From assembly GCA_030144725.1 (NCBI GenBank), contig JASKMD010000026.1, forward strand, positions 6,999,838 through 7,063,837: a stretch of 64,000 nt of DNA, written 5' to 3'. The translations under genes and the position numbers were made by a program. The notes beneath the pieces were generated by a model that saw only the letters and a program-made list of their open reading frames with translations, searched no databases and was not told where the DNA came from. Shown here piece after piece: positions 52,975 through 62,932 of the stretch (position 1 is the first letter of the stretch; each line of letters starts with the position of its first letter). This DNA is from Haematococcus lacustris. Taxonomy: Eukaryota; Chlorophyta; Chlorophyceae; Chlamydomonadales; Haematococcaceae.

Positions 52975-55900
52975 GCCTTGTTCCAAACGATGTAGGTGAG
53001 CAGCGTGGCGTGTTTGCATGACTTGGTAGCTGCCTTTGATTTGTCAAGGGGGATGGTGGCCAGGTGCTGACAGTACTCCGGGTAGCTTTTGAGCATGGCA
53101 ATGTGTTTAGGATATGAGATGCCTTTCTTTCCTGGGATGAGCAGGATAGTGGCCGTGGCCTCCTCCATTGTGGCAGAGTGTATTGCATGTTTGATGCATT
53201 TTAGGGCCAGGGCATCCTCAGCTGGGACGTTCCATGTAGAGAGCCCTGTGTGTCTCACGAGGAGGCAGTTGTGGTGTGCCCCATAGGCTGTGTCGTTGAT
53301 GTCTGGGCTCCAGTAGGTAGTGGTCTCAGCCCTGACCGTGAGTGGATTGGCCCATCTCTGGACGGTGCTGGGAAAGTACTGTGTGTTGTAGAGGGTGGTG
53401 ATGGCCTTGTTTTGTGCTGCTAAAATTGGTTGGGGGGTGCTTTGTGTATTATTTCTACGTAGGAGAGCTGCTAGCTCCATGGCTGGGTCCCGTGGGTGTG
53501 GTGTGTGCTGCAGCCATGTGGTTAGATTTTGGAAATTGGTCTTGTTGATCAGGCCCACTGTGCGCCCCGCCTCATCATGGGCTACTACGTGTTCAATGAG
53601 GCTGTGTTGGGGCAGGTTGGGTCCTTGGCTCCCTCCACACATGGCTTGGGTGGTGATGTGGGAGTGATTCTGGAGTGTGATTTCACACCTTCCCGTCCCG
53701 ACGATGTCTGTTTGCGGGTTAACCGGTGAGGTGTGGAATGTGGCTCTGGAGTGCAGGTCGGTGCAGCGGGGTATCCAGGTGTGGGGGTCGGGCAGACACT
53801 GCCGGGTATGCTCTAGGAGGGCCGCGTCGAGTGGTCGGCGTCTCGCCTCTTGTCTCTTACTATTGTCCGCGTCGTACTCATTCTTCTTATCGGTGTAGTC
53901 GATATGTGCTAGAATTAGCGGCTTAGGTTCAGTTGTGGGGTGCCAGTGGGCCTTTATTAGGTCCGTCTCCACTGACTTTCGCATGGCGGTTTTGAGGTCA
54001 TCTTCGCCGTGTGCGCAGACTGGGCAGAGCCAGTGGTCGTCCCTCGCTTGCCCCGCTAGGCCTGTCTTGGCTAGGCAGGCCGGGTGGTAGGCTCTCATGC
54101 AGTTGTTGCACATGGGGCTGTCCTCTTTGGGTTCCCAGCATAGTTCGCATGTGCAAACATGTTCTGCATCTGCTCTGCAGATGTCTTCTGTGTGGGCGGG
54201 CGTGTAGCCTTCCTTCTTGTACATTTGGAGAGCCCATTTCTCTATGATGGTGGGCCTCCAGTGGACGTTGTAATAGCTTTCTTGGTTGTTGCCGTTCCAG
54301 TGCCATCCGTCAATGGCAGTGATGGACTCTTGGTGGTCATACATGGCTCCTAGCATGATCCCTAGCTGCTCGTTTTTGTGTTGGCGTGCAGTATCGGCTT
54401 TCCATGTACTGAGATTGGCCAGGGTCATGTTGGGTATGTGTGTCACTACGTCAGGGATGGTCTGGGTGTGTCGATCGTCAGCTTCTGTGTGTCTGTCTTC
54501 CGCTGGTCTCTTGCTGCCGATCCTGGGCTGCGGCGTGGGCTGTTTCGCAGTCGGTGGCTTGGGGACGTTGTTTGTGAGTTTGGATCTCGCGGTCGCCGTT
54601 ATGGGGTTCGGTGTAGGCGGCTGTGTGTCCTTTGCGAGTGTCTTGGCTGTCATGTATGCTCGGATGTCCGTGTAGCGGGGCCCGGTGTGGGCGGTGGTGT
54701 GAGGAGTGAGCTCTGTGAGTCCTGCGGCCCAGGCTCGGATCCGCCGCTGGTCTGCTGGAAGGGTAAGCGTAGTGTCCCGTCTCCCCAGGATGGTCTTGGC
54801 TTCCGTCGCGGTTGGGCAGTGGTCCATGGTCGCCATGGCCGTAAGTCTATTTAGGGCGATGATGTGCTTTTGTTTCACCTTAGTGCCGAAGCGTTTCCTG
54901 AGGCTATCCCCTGACATGATGTGTATGTTATCCTGGCAGATGAGCTCCGAAGAGTGTGCCAGTCCTAGGCTCTTGAGGCATGTAATGCATGCGCTGACTA
55001 TGTCCCGTGGTAGCGGGCTAGCGCTCTGTGTTATGAGTTGCCCAAGTGCTTTAGTCTCCTTGGGGTAGAGGGGTGCCCCTTCGTGTGTGGCGAAGAGGTT
55101 TGCTGTGGTGGTATGCAGGAGTTGTCTGGCCCGCAGGGTGTGTTGCAATAGGTTGGGAATTCGGTGTCCATGTTTAGCGGCCTGAGCGTATAGCCAGGTG
55201 ATCTGTTTGTGGAGCATGCACCTCGATATGTGTGCGTATGTGTTGTCCGCGGACTGGAGGCTGGAGACTAGGGCTGTGGTGTTCCTGGCATGGTACTCTT
55301 GGGCTGCTGAGCTGATGCCGAGGCCAAGCTTGTCTATGTCGTCCCGGACGACGGCATTGGGTGTGCCCAGTGGGAGGTTGAGCTTGTGCTTGACGCATTG
55401 GTTGACTGCCCTGTCAAAGAAGTCTAGGTCCCCCGGGGTGCATGGTACCACGCAGAAGCTGTAGGCCAGGCTGGGGATGATCGCTGTTTTAACAATGTGG
55501 ATGGCTTGTCTAGCGCTGGCGAAGGAGCGCCGCAGTCTGTCTAGTTTCTGCCTTAGCTGTGTTATCATGGCCGTGTGTTGTGGCTTCCAGTTGAGTGTCA
55601 TGGTGAGCGTGACTCCTAGGTAGGTAAAGGGTGCTGTCGGGCGGAGGAAGGTGACCGGTTTTCCTTGTAGGCGCAGGTCTTGCATTTGCTTGCGGGCTTC
55701 CTTCTCCGCGTCTGCTTGGGTGCTGCATCGGCCGGATTGATGCGCTTTGTGTAGCGCCGCTGTGGCGAGGGTTTTGCTGTGTGATATGATGAGGTGGCCC
55801 CAGTCTGAGTAGGCTGAGAGCTTGTCCGCCTGGACGCGTGTATTGCTAGTTGAGTTACAGAGGATGGCGACATCGTCCGCATAATCGATGCTCCCTATCG

Positions 55901-56436
55901 TGTATCTGTTGTCACTGTCGTTTTCCACTGACTGGAATTTGTACCCCCGCGCTCCTACTTGGAGCCAGCGCAGTAGGGGTTCGATGTAGATGAGGAATAA
56001 GAAAGGTGATAGGGAGTCGCCCTGGATGGTGCCCCGGTCAACGGGTACCGGGTCAGTAGGGCCGTACGGGGTTTTGAAGCGTGTTGTAGCGCCCATGTAT
56101 AGGTCCTTCACCGCGTCTGTGGCGTCGGTGGGGAAGCCAAGGTCGTGCATGATCCATAGCAGTTTGTCTTGACATGTGGTGTTAAATGCACTTGTGAAGT
56201 CGACCATGAGGGCATAGATGTCTGCTTTAGCAAGTTTAGCGTCTTCAAGGGCCATGACTAGCATTTGTAGCTGCTGAGTGGTGTCCCTGTGAGAGCGGAA
56301 GCCTGCTTGGCATTTGCTCAGCATCCCATTGGCCTCGGCGTACTCATAGAGTGTCTTGGTAATGAGGCTGGTCCATAGCTTGTAGATGGTGTTGGCCAGT
56401 CCTACAGGTCTGTAGGCGTTGAGGTCTGTTTCCTGG
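52975..56436 (-). pseudogene. LINE reverse transcriptase with downstream PHD finger (Dualen-type)
   Basis: Starts inside RT at NAYRPVGLANTIYKLWTSLI (minus strand, about 56425-56366), then QAGFRSHRDTTQQLQMLV, MVDFTSAFNTTC (catalytic Asp), GTIQGDSLSPFLFLIYIEPL and YADD (55872-55883). Thumb and a basic linker follow (KRPAEDRHTEADDRHTQ). At 54013-54155 the spacing C-x2-C, C-x2-C, H-x2-C, C-x2-C (CELC, CNNC, YHPAC, CPVC) makes a PHD-type zinc finger. The frame stays open to gypsy B at 52974 and resumes at 42741. About 1150 codons with no internal stop suggest the copy was recently active apart from 5' truncation and insertion. Confidence 0.88.
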
Positions 56437-56448
56437 CCAGACCGCGCT

Positions 56449-57170
56449 CACCCACCAGCTGCCGCAGCTGCTCCGGCCCTTAGCCCCAGCTGCCCACCTA
56501 AGCGTCCCCATGTTGCAAGCCCTGCGGGATGCCCATTCTGTCCACTCATGGGGGCCAGGATGCAGTTGAAGTCGCCCCCCATGAGGAGGAGGAGGCGGTC
56601 GGCGGCTGACGGGAGGCAAGCGGGAAGGCACTTGGCGTAGAACGCTGGCCGCTCTGCCTGCTGTGCCGGGGCGTACACACACACAAGGGACACAAGTCTG
56701 CCTGCGAGCTCCCCGTCCATCCGCAGCACCCGCCCCTGGGCCCCCTCTCTTTACAGCTGAACCCGGGCGCACCCCTGGAGGATGGTGGATGGCTTGACCA
56801 ATACCAGACAGCTCTGGGAGTTGCCGGTGCCAGGGGGGGAGAACCACTGCTCCTGCCAGGCGGGCTTGGCCCACGCGTGGGCTTCTGCCCGCTGCCACAC
56901 GCTCTCCGCCCTTTGGCACTCTTGGAGGAACACCACTTGCGCCGGGCTGTCAGCGGCCCAGTCAAGCAGGGCCTGCAGTTTGTGCGGCTGGGCAAGGCCC
57001 TGCACGTTGAAGGTGACTGCCATGAACCAAACGGCCATACCTGGGCGCTGCATGGCAAGTCCTGGCTCGCCCCCGCGCGGGCTACACGTGTGTAAAGGGG
57101 GGTGGGTGGGCTGGGAAGGGGAGGCGGACCTGGCAAAGGAGGAGGGCCGGGGGAGAGGCTGGAGTGGCCT
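56449..57170 (-). pseudogene. N-terminal half of an L1-like endonuclease (EEP) domain, frameshifted
   Basis: MAVTFNVQGLAQPHKLQALL then AQVVFLQECQ supplies the Asn and Glu of the endonuclease-exonuclease-phosphatase fold. After a frameshift near 56745 it continues LVSLVCVYAPAQQAERPAFY and LLLLMGGDFNCIL (Asp/Asn motif). The coding sense runs to the Dualen target duplication at 56437-56448 and resumes at 40954. Confidence 0.75.
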
Positions 57171-57179
57171 CAATGCACG

Positions 57180-58364
57180 CCACCTTGGCCCCAGGACGGC
57201 GCAGGCGGACCCGAGGCTCGCGTGAAGAGATGGCCAAATGGGGCCGCAGGGGCAGAGGACCGAGCTGCTCGACCTCCTCCCCCGCCTGGCCTGCCTGCTC
57301 CGGCTGCTGCCGCTTAGGCACCCTCGGCCTCCCCTCCCGGGGCCCTGCTGACTCCGCTACAGGGCTCTCACAGGAGGCCCCTTGCGAGCTGTCCAGGCTA
57401 GCAGTGGGGTTATGTAGCCCGTAGCGGCGCACGTGTGGGGTCCCACGGCCACGATGGGAAGCACGCTGCTTGTTGGCTTGCCTCGGCCAGTGCTGAGCCT
57501 CTTGTTGGTGCCCTGCCCTCCGTGCCTCCCTCGCCTCGGAGCTAGAACTAGATATGGGGATGCCAAACTGGCGCCCGCGAGGCCTTCCCAGGGGTGGTTG
57601 GGCAGCTGGCTGAGCGCTGCCTCCCCTCGGCCTACGCTGAGCCTCCCGCTGCCGCTCCTCCCGCCTAGCCCTCCTATCATCCGGGGAGGGGCGCGAAGGG
57701 GCTCTCGCATCGGTGTCAAGCCAGCGGGGAGGCTGCTTGCCCTTTGGCTCGACGGACCCAACCCGCGCTGTGCCGAACCGGCAGCCTGGCCCGGTGGAGG
57801 GACCAGGCTCCTGTGCTGGGAGAGGGGCAACTGCGCCAGTCCCCGTGACCTCCTTGAGGCAAGGGGTGGTGGGGGACGCTTCCTCGGCGTCCATGTGGTC
57901 AAGGGAGGAAGGGCTAATGGGCGTTCCCCACCTACCCACTGCCCAGCCGCTACCACGCCCATGGCTGTGGCAGCTCTAAGCTCGTTAGCTGTGAGCTTGC
58001 CCATGGAGGCGAGTAACGCGCCCTTAATGAGGGCCTTCCCCAGCAGCCCCAAGTGCCCCGGGGAGCGCGGAGAGGCTTGTGGGGGGGAAGTGGCTGGGGA
58101 ACCTGTGGCGATAGACCCCTCAAGAGGCCTGTGATGGGCAACGGGAGGGGCTGCCCAAGGGGGGTAGAGGGGGCCAGAGAGCAGAAGGGTGGGAAGAGGT
58201 GTGGGGCGGGGGAGCACGCAACGGGGCGGGACAGAGCAAGGCGCATGCGCCCTGGCCACAAAAGCTAAATGGTCGCTAGGCTGGAAGGTGATGGGCGTTG
58301 GGAAGAGGGTAGTGGGCAAAGGACGGGTATGGCGTGGGCGTTTATAAACCATCGGAGAAGGCAC
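57180..58364 (-). pseudogene. 5' region (ORF1-like) of the L1-like element
   Basis: Minus-strand frames upstream of the endonuclease are rich in Arg/Pro/Gln (PDDRRARREERQREAQRRPR; QQPEQAGQAGEEVEQLGPLP), as in LINE ORF1-type nucleic-acid-binding proteins, but no RRM or zinc knuckle was found. Frames switch near 57400-57900, so it is probably decayed. The plus strand also stays open but with poor protein character. Confidence 0.4.
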
Positions 58365-58388
58365 GGCCCCAGCCCCAGTCCCAGCCTC

Positions 58389-58520
58389 AAACTACGATTA
58401 CAGCTCACTCACTTCGAGTAAGACGATGATATTGACGGCGATGGGGCGGCCTTATAAGGGCTATCCGGGGTACACCTTAGCATAAATTGTCATCTCGGCC
58501 TTAACCGGCACGAGGAAGCT
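58389..58520 (+). repeat. Dispersed about 130-bp repeat, copy 2
   Basis: Homologous to 16671-16800, same orientation. Begins CGATTACAGCTCACTCACTT and ends near CTCGGCCTTAACCGGCACG. Confidence 0.65.
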
Positions 58521-59319
58521 CCTGATAACCCCCAACCTTTAGATTGTAGGCACAACAGAGCGGTGCATCTAAGGGCATGCTACTCCAACTACCTTCACAT
58601 GCAACCATTCACCGATGATTTTAAGAGGGGGCCCTCAACAAGTTGCTTACTTGCTTGGCAATGCAGTGGTACATATGTGCATGTGGGCTCTACAGATGTC
58701 ATGCTTCTCACAGTTACTAGAGGGCATTCAACACCAATACTAGCATGTGCTGCGTGGTCCTTTGCGACGATGCATGTTGCTAGGGCGATGATCGCACTTG
58801 AAGAATGCGCCTTAGTAGGTCCTTTGCGTCCTCAGCCTGCGTAGGCAGTTGCATAACTGCAATGGTGAGTCTTCCACGGTGTAGTGACAAGCGATGCACC
58901 ATCCTGCTTAGCACCTAGGAGTTGCTGATGCACATTTACATATAAAAAACTGAAGGGTGCAAGAAAAATGTGCTCGAAATGGCCTGCGATTCAACGTGCG
59001 ACCTCTCCTAACTTCAAAACCGCATAGTACATCGAGGAAACTGAGCGCGACTCACTGTGCGGTAAGATCGAAAGTCGTTCCAAATTTTGAAGGCCTTGAA
59101 AATAGAGATGAGTAGTGGGTCTGGTAGTGTAGATGCCAGCGCGTCTACTCGCGATGTTTCGTTTTGAATGGTCTGGCCGGCCCGTCAGCCAACAGCCCAG
59201 TCAAACAAACACCCCCTACCCCTACGGAGTACAGCCCCGGCCCTATATGAACATGACACAGGTTGGTCTGATAGCCGCAGTCCAGGGCCAGAGTCCAGGG
59301 ACGGAAGCGGCGCTTGGCC
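58521..59319. other. No gene recognised
   Basis: Frames of up to about 95 codons occur, but none has family resemblance, splice support or a coding-like neighbour. Confidence 0.4.
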
Positions 59320-59402
59320 GTGGCGTGCACGTTAAACGCGTTGCACGTTATACGCGTTGCACGTTAAACGCACGTTATAGAGCGTGCACGTTAAACGCAC
59401 AA
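59320..59402 (+). repeat. Short GCACGTTAAACGC tandem repeats
   Basis: Five to six copies of (G)TGCACGTTA(A/T)ACGC(GT), some shortened. Confidence 0.8.
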
Positions 59403-59499
59403 CCTATGTGGTAAAACATGTTCAGCCTCTGCTTCAGCGCGAGGTAGCCTCACGTCCCCAATGCACCTGATGGCAGGTGTCTAGCCCCGAAAAGCAGCC

Positions 59500-60290
59500 A
59501 GGCTAGCAGCAGGGGCATCAGCAGCAAGGGCATCAGCAGCAGGGGCATCAGCAGCAGGGGCAGCAGCAGCAGGGGCAGCAGCAGCAGGGGCAGCAGCAGC
59601 GGCAGCAGCAGCAGCGGCAACAGCAGCAGGGGCAGCAGCAGCAGTAGCAGCGGCAGCATCAGGGGCAGCAGCAGCGGCAGCAGCAGCAGCAGGGGCAGCT
59701 GGGGAAGGGGCAGCAGCAGCGGCAGCAGCAGGGGCAGCAGCAGCAGGGGCAGCAGTAGCAGGGGCAGCTGGGGCAGGGGCAGCAGCAGGGGCAGCAGCAG
59801 CAGCAGGGGCAGCAGCAGCAGCAGGGGCAGCAGCAGCAGGGGCAGCAACAGCAGTAGCGGTGGCAGCAGCGGCAGCAGCGGCGGCGGCGGCAGCATCAGG
59901 GGCAGCAGCAGCGGCTGCAGCAGCAGCAGGGGCAGCAACAGCAGTAGCGGCGGCAGCAGCGGCAGCGGCGGCGGCGGCGGCAGTGGCGGCGGCAGCAGCA
60001 GCGGCTGCAGGAGCAGCAGGGGCAGCTGGGGCAGCAGCAGCGGCAGCAGCAGGGGCAGCAGCAGCGGGGGCAGCAGTAGCAGCAGGGGCAGCAGCAGCAG
60101 GGGCAGCACCATGGGTAGCAGCAGGGGCAGGGGCATCAGCAGCAGGGGCAGCAGTAGCAGCAGCAGCAGGGGCAGCAGTAGCAGCAGGGGCAGTAGCAGC
60201 AGGGGCAGCAGGGGCGGCAGTAGCAGGGGCAGCAGCAGCAGCAGGGGCAGCAACAATAGGGGCAGCAACAGCAGCAGCAGGGGTAGCCAA
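59500..60290 (+). repeat. GCAGCAGGG / GCAGCAGCGGCA minisatellite
   Basis: About 790 bp of GCAGCAGGG, GCAGCAGCA and GCGGCA trinucleotide-based repeats. All frames read as poly-Ala, poly-Leu/Pro or Ser/Arg/Gly. A similar but independent tract lies at 7260-7830. Confidence 0.93.
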
Positions 60291-60640
60291 TGGCCTCATT
60301 GTCACCAGTTTGCGCCAACATGTCATCAAGGCCAAGATCGTGACTGGCAGCCCTGCCCATATGGATAGCGAGGCGTTGCCCACGCTGGACATTGACGTCC
60401 CAGCTCATCCGGCGTCAGTTTCCTGTCCGGCCGGCTTTTGCCATGACCATCAACAAATCCCAGACATTTCGACATGTTTGCGTCTTCTTGCCCAGCCCCG
60501 TGTCTTCAAACAGACAACTCTATGTGGCCATGTCGCGTGTGGGACAGGCGTCAGGTCAGCACGTGCCTTACCCGATGGGGCGCTATACACGGGCAATGTG
60601 GTGTACACCGAAGTGTTCGATGCCTGCTGCCAACACTGAC
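60291..60640 (+). pseudogene. Helitron-type PIF1 helicase, C-terminal fragment
   Basis: IVTSLRQHVIKAKIVTGSP, then in another frame RRQFPVRPAFAMTINKSQ-TFRHVCVFLPSPV and RQLYVAMSRVG, then in a third frame ALPDGALYTGNVVYTEVF. The RPAFAMTINKSQGQT...LYVA.SRV series is the last motif set of Helitron/PIF1 helicases; here Gly-Gln after KSQ is lost. At least two frameshifts. The Rep domain and remaining helicase motifs are absent from the window. A CTAG at 60648-60651 could be a Helitron 3' end, but no convincing hairpin precedes it. Confidence 0.75.
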
Positions 60641-60739
60641 GAGAATTGCTAGATGCACATGTCACGCACGACGCCCGCATCGGCACAACCAACGACACTG
60701 TGACTATACATTGTGGTCACATCGTCACAGTCCCGCAGT

Positions 60740-60810
60740 GGCTCATAACAACATATTGGCATGATGGCGTAACAACATATTGGCATAACGACATGTTGGC
60801 ACAACATGGA
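60740..60810 (+). repeat. ACAACATATTGGCAT repeats
   Basis: Three to four degenerate copies of (C)AACATATTGGCA(T/C). Confidence 0.55.
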
Positions 60811-61192
60811 CTTTGCTTTACTATTGCTTTGCTGTTGATGCTATGAACATGTTGCATTGGGCCTTCAACAGGTTGTAGCTTTACGGCCTTCCCAGCCACG
60901 CATGGCAGCCATGTCTTTCTGTCCGTCCGATGTGGGACGGGCCTACTGTATTAGTGTTACAAACAACCTTTGAAAGGTGTCATACTCAGTTGTAAGCGGC
61001 AGGCTCGGCAATTGCAAGCCGATCAAATGTTGATGGGCAGAAAAGCATCCCAATCCGCTAACAGTGGGAGCATGCGTATAGTGAAGGTGGTGGATGTAGG
61101 GAGCAGGATGAGGAGGACAGTTGATGTGGTAGTTTGGTAGATGCCATGTGGAGATGTGATGTGATGCCAAACTACTGCCTACTTGACCGTGG
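60811..61192. other. Region downstream of the RMDN-like gene; no gene seen
   Basis: Would hold the 3' UTR and possibly a last short coding exon of the minus-strand gene; no polyadenylation signal was recognised with confidence. Confidence 0.35.
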
Positions 61193-62932
61193 TCAGGAAA
61201 GATAAGAAGGGTGTATGACAATGCACGGGCTCACCTGCAGGTGCCCGTTCAAATCCTCCACATCCAATGCCAATGCACGATGCAACTCATGTGTTGCGAT
61301 TTGTACTTGCCCCATCTGCACACATGATTGTTTGACAGATGCATATAAGGATGTTTTCACGTGCCTTGAGTGTAAAGAAAATGCCCAGCAACATGTCTCA
61401 TGTTGCGACTTGTCCATTGTGCCCCTCAACCATAACAACTTGTACGGACAGTGCCAGCAAGATCATGTTGACATTGCCAGAGTAGTCTCGAGTTTTACCT
61501 TGTGAAGCGTCCGACCGTATTCCACACGATGGACCAAGGTCCTCGGCGCAAGAGTGCTGGCGGTTTTGTAGTGCTCCAGGGCCTCCGCGTAGGAGCCTTG
61601 CATGAGGGTTGTGCCATAGAGCAGGCGCACTAGCGCCCGCACCATGCCATTCAGCCCAGCCATCTCTGCATTGCACACTCGCACAACCCATTGCTTGCAC
61701 AACGCGGGCAGGACGAGTGCATGATCTACTAGCAAGTGTCAGGTTACCGACTAAACAATGGGTGTCGAGCCCAAGCCTATGTCCTGCTAGGCAGTGTATA
61801 GACCATTGGGGCAGGTTTGTAAGCACACGCCATGCTACACCATGTTCTGTTGTTTCTTTCACCTTGTACCTCGTGCTAAGCCTATGCTCATGCTAATCCT
61901 ACAGGAGCTGCAACATGGTGTTACCGCAGTCCTATAGCATAATGCCCACCATAATGCCAGCGCCCCATGAGGTGGTGAGCGTAGTCATTGTTCGGCTCCA
62001 ACTCTAATGCCTTGTGAGCATCATCAGCTGCCTCCCGAGCAAGCTGGGCCTGTGATTAACATTTCAGCAGGACAAGGTAACCCAACACAAAGCATATGGG
62101 CGCAAGAGTCACAATAGTATGATCAGGTATGGGCACAACATGCGAGCGTTGGAGGTCACCTGCTGAGGCTTGACTGTCATCTGCCACAGCCACTAACTTT
62201 GAGCTTGTTATCTCCACAATGCACCGCCAAGCGGCCACGGCTGACGCAGCGAGCTATGTAGGCATGGGCTGCTCCCGGCGACAGCGCAGCAGAGCGATGG
62301 GCTAGCTCTATGGCACGGAGGTTGTACTCCATTGCCTGCTGCTGATTTGCGCTGTCCAGGTATGTGGCATCAGACCATTGCTTGGCAGCAAGGGAGAGCC
62401 ACTCTGACTGTCTGGGGTCAGCTGCGACAGCCTGCTCCAGCAAGCTGGCGGCTCCTAGTGGATCCAGCTGCCGCTCGCATGCACGCGCTGCTTCGTACAG
62501 ACGCTGACCCTGCCTGGTTGGTCGAGGACCTCTGTGTAGGTACAGGGAACTGCCACCACCCTCCGCTGGTTGTGAATGCTTTTTGTGGAAAGGGTTGCGG
62601 GGCCGCATGCTGCGTAGCCCTTTCACCCTGTCTTGCACAGCTTGCAGCGCATGTTGCTGTATGCTGACTGAGCTCATGAGCACTGGCAGTAGATGTCTGT
62701 TCAGGAACCTGACCAGCGGCCTGCTGACCTCAGCTTGCTCAGGGGGAAGTGGAAGGAAATGCCATTTGCGTCTCTGTGCGTTTGGAAGCCGCAGATGGAA
62801 TGTCGGCACCAGAGTGCTGGAGCCAGTGATGGCAGTGTCGCACAGGCGGACTCGCAAACTGCCCTCCGTCTTGCTTTCTGCAAAACGTAAATGCAAGGAA
62901 GCGAGGCCAGCTGTGGGAATGCTGGAGGTCAT
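61193..62932 (-). CDS. RMDN-like TPR protein (regulator of microtubule dynamics family)
   Basis: Four exons with consistent phases: 62932-62198, 62049-61950, 61665-61499 and 61315-61235 or read through to a stop at 61193. The joined frame holds QWSDATYLDSANQQQAMEYN, AYIARCVSRGRLAVHCGDNK, HKALELEPNNDYAHHLMGRW and, across a junction, EMAGLNGMVRALVRLLYG, then YAEALEHYKTASTLAP and HRALALDVEDLNGHLQ. These follow in order the conserved TPR-like blocks of the FAM82/RMDN family, known from animals and plants. Animal members associate with microtubules or organelle membranes; the algal role is unknown. The N-terminal about 110 residues are poorly conserved and further 5' exons are possible. This is the only convincing host gene in the window, and it looks intact. 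Confidence 0.78.

Larger units (their letters stand above)
40967..56436 (-). mobile_element. Dualen/RandI-type LINE, 5'-truncated, split by gypsy B
   Basis: Flanked by 12-bp target duplication CCAGACCGCGCT (40955-40966 and 56437-56448). The 3' end on the minus strand is a (CTT)5 tail (AAG repeats at 40967-40981). The 5' end falls inside the RT domain, a usual LINE truncation. Domain order on the minus strand: RT, PHD finger, RNase H, CCHC, restriction-like endonuclease. RT, RNase H and a restriction-like nuclease fit the Dualen (RandI) group. Its own apurinic endonuclease would lie in the missing 5' part. About 5.2 kb belongs to the LINE; the rest is gypsy B and its insert. Confidence 0.82.

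Noticed and set aside
56344..57170. One complete LINE with apurinic endonuclease directly joined to this RT
   Set aside because: The 12-bp duplication CCAGACCGCGCT shows that the endonuclease belongs to the interrupted L1-like element, not to the inserted LINE.
57433..58134. Plus-strand Pro/Arg/Gly-rich frame
   Set aside because: High-GC antisense of the L1-like ORF1 region, with no family resemblance.
59481..60392. Poly-Ala, poly-Leu or poly-Ser frames
   Set aside because: Trinucleotide-type minisatellite read in every frame; the flanks belong to a decayed Helitron.
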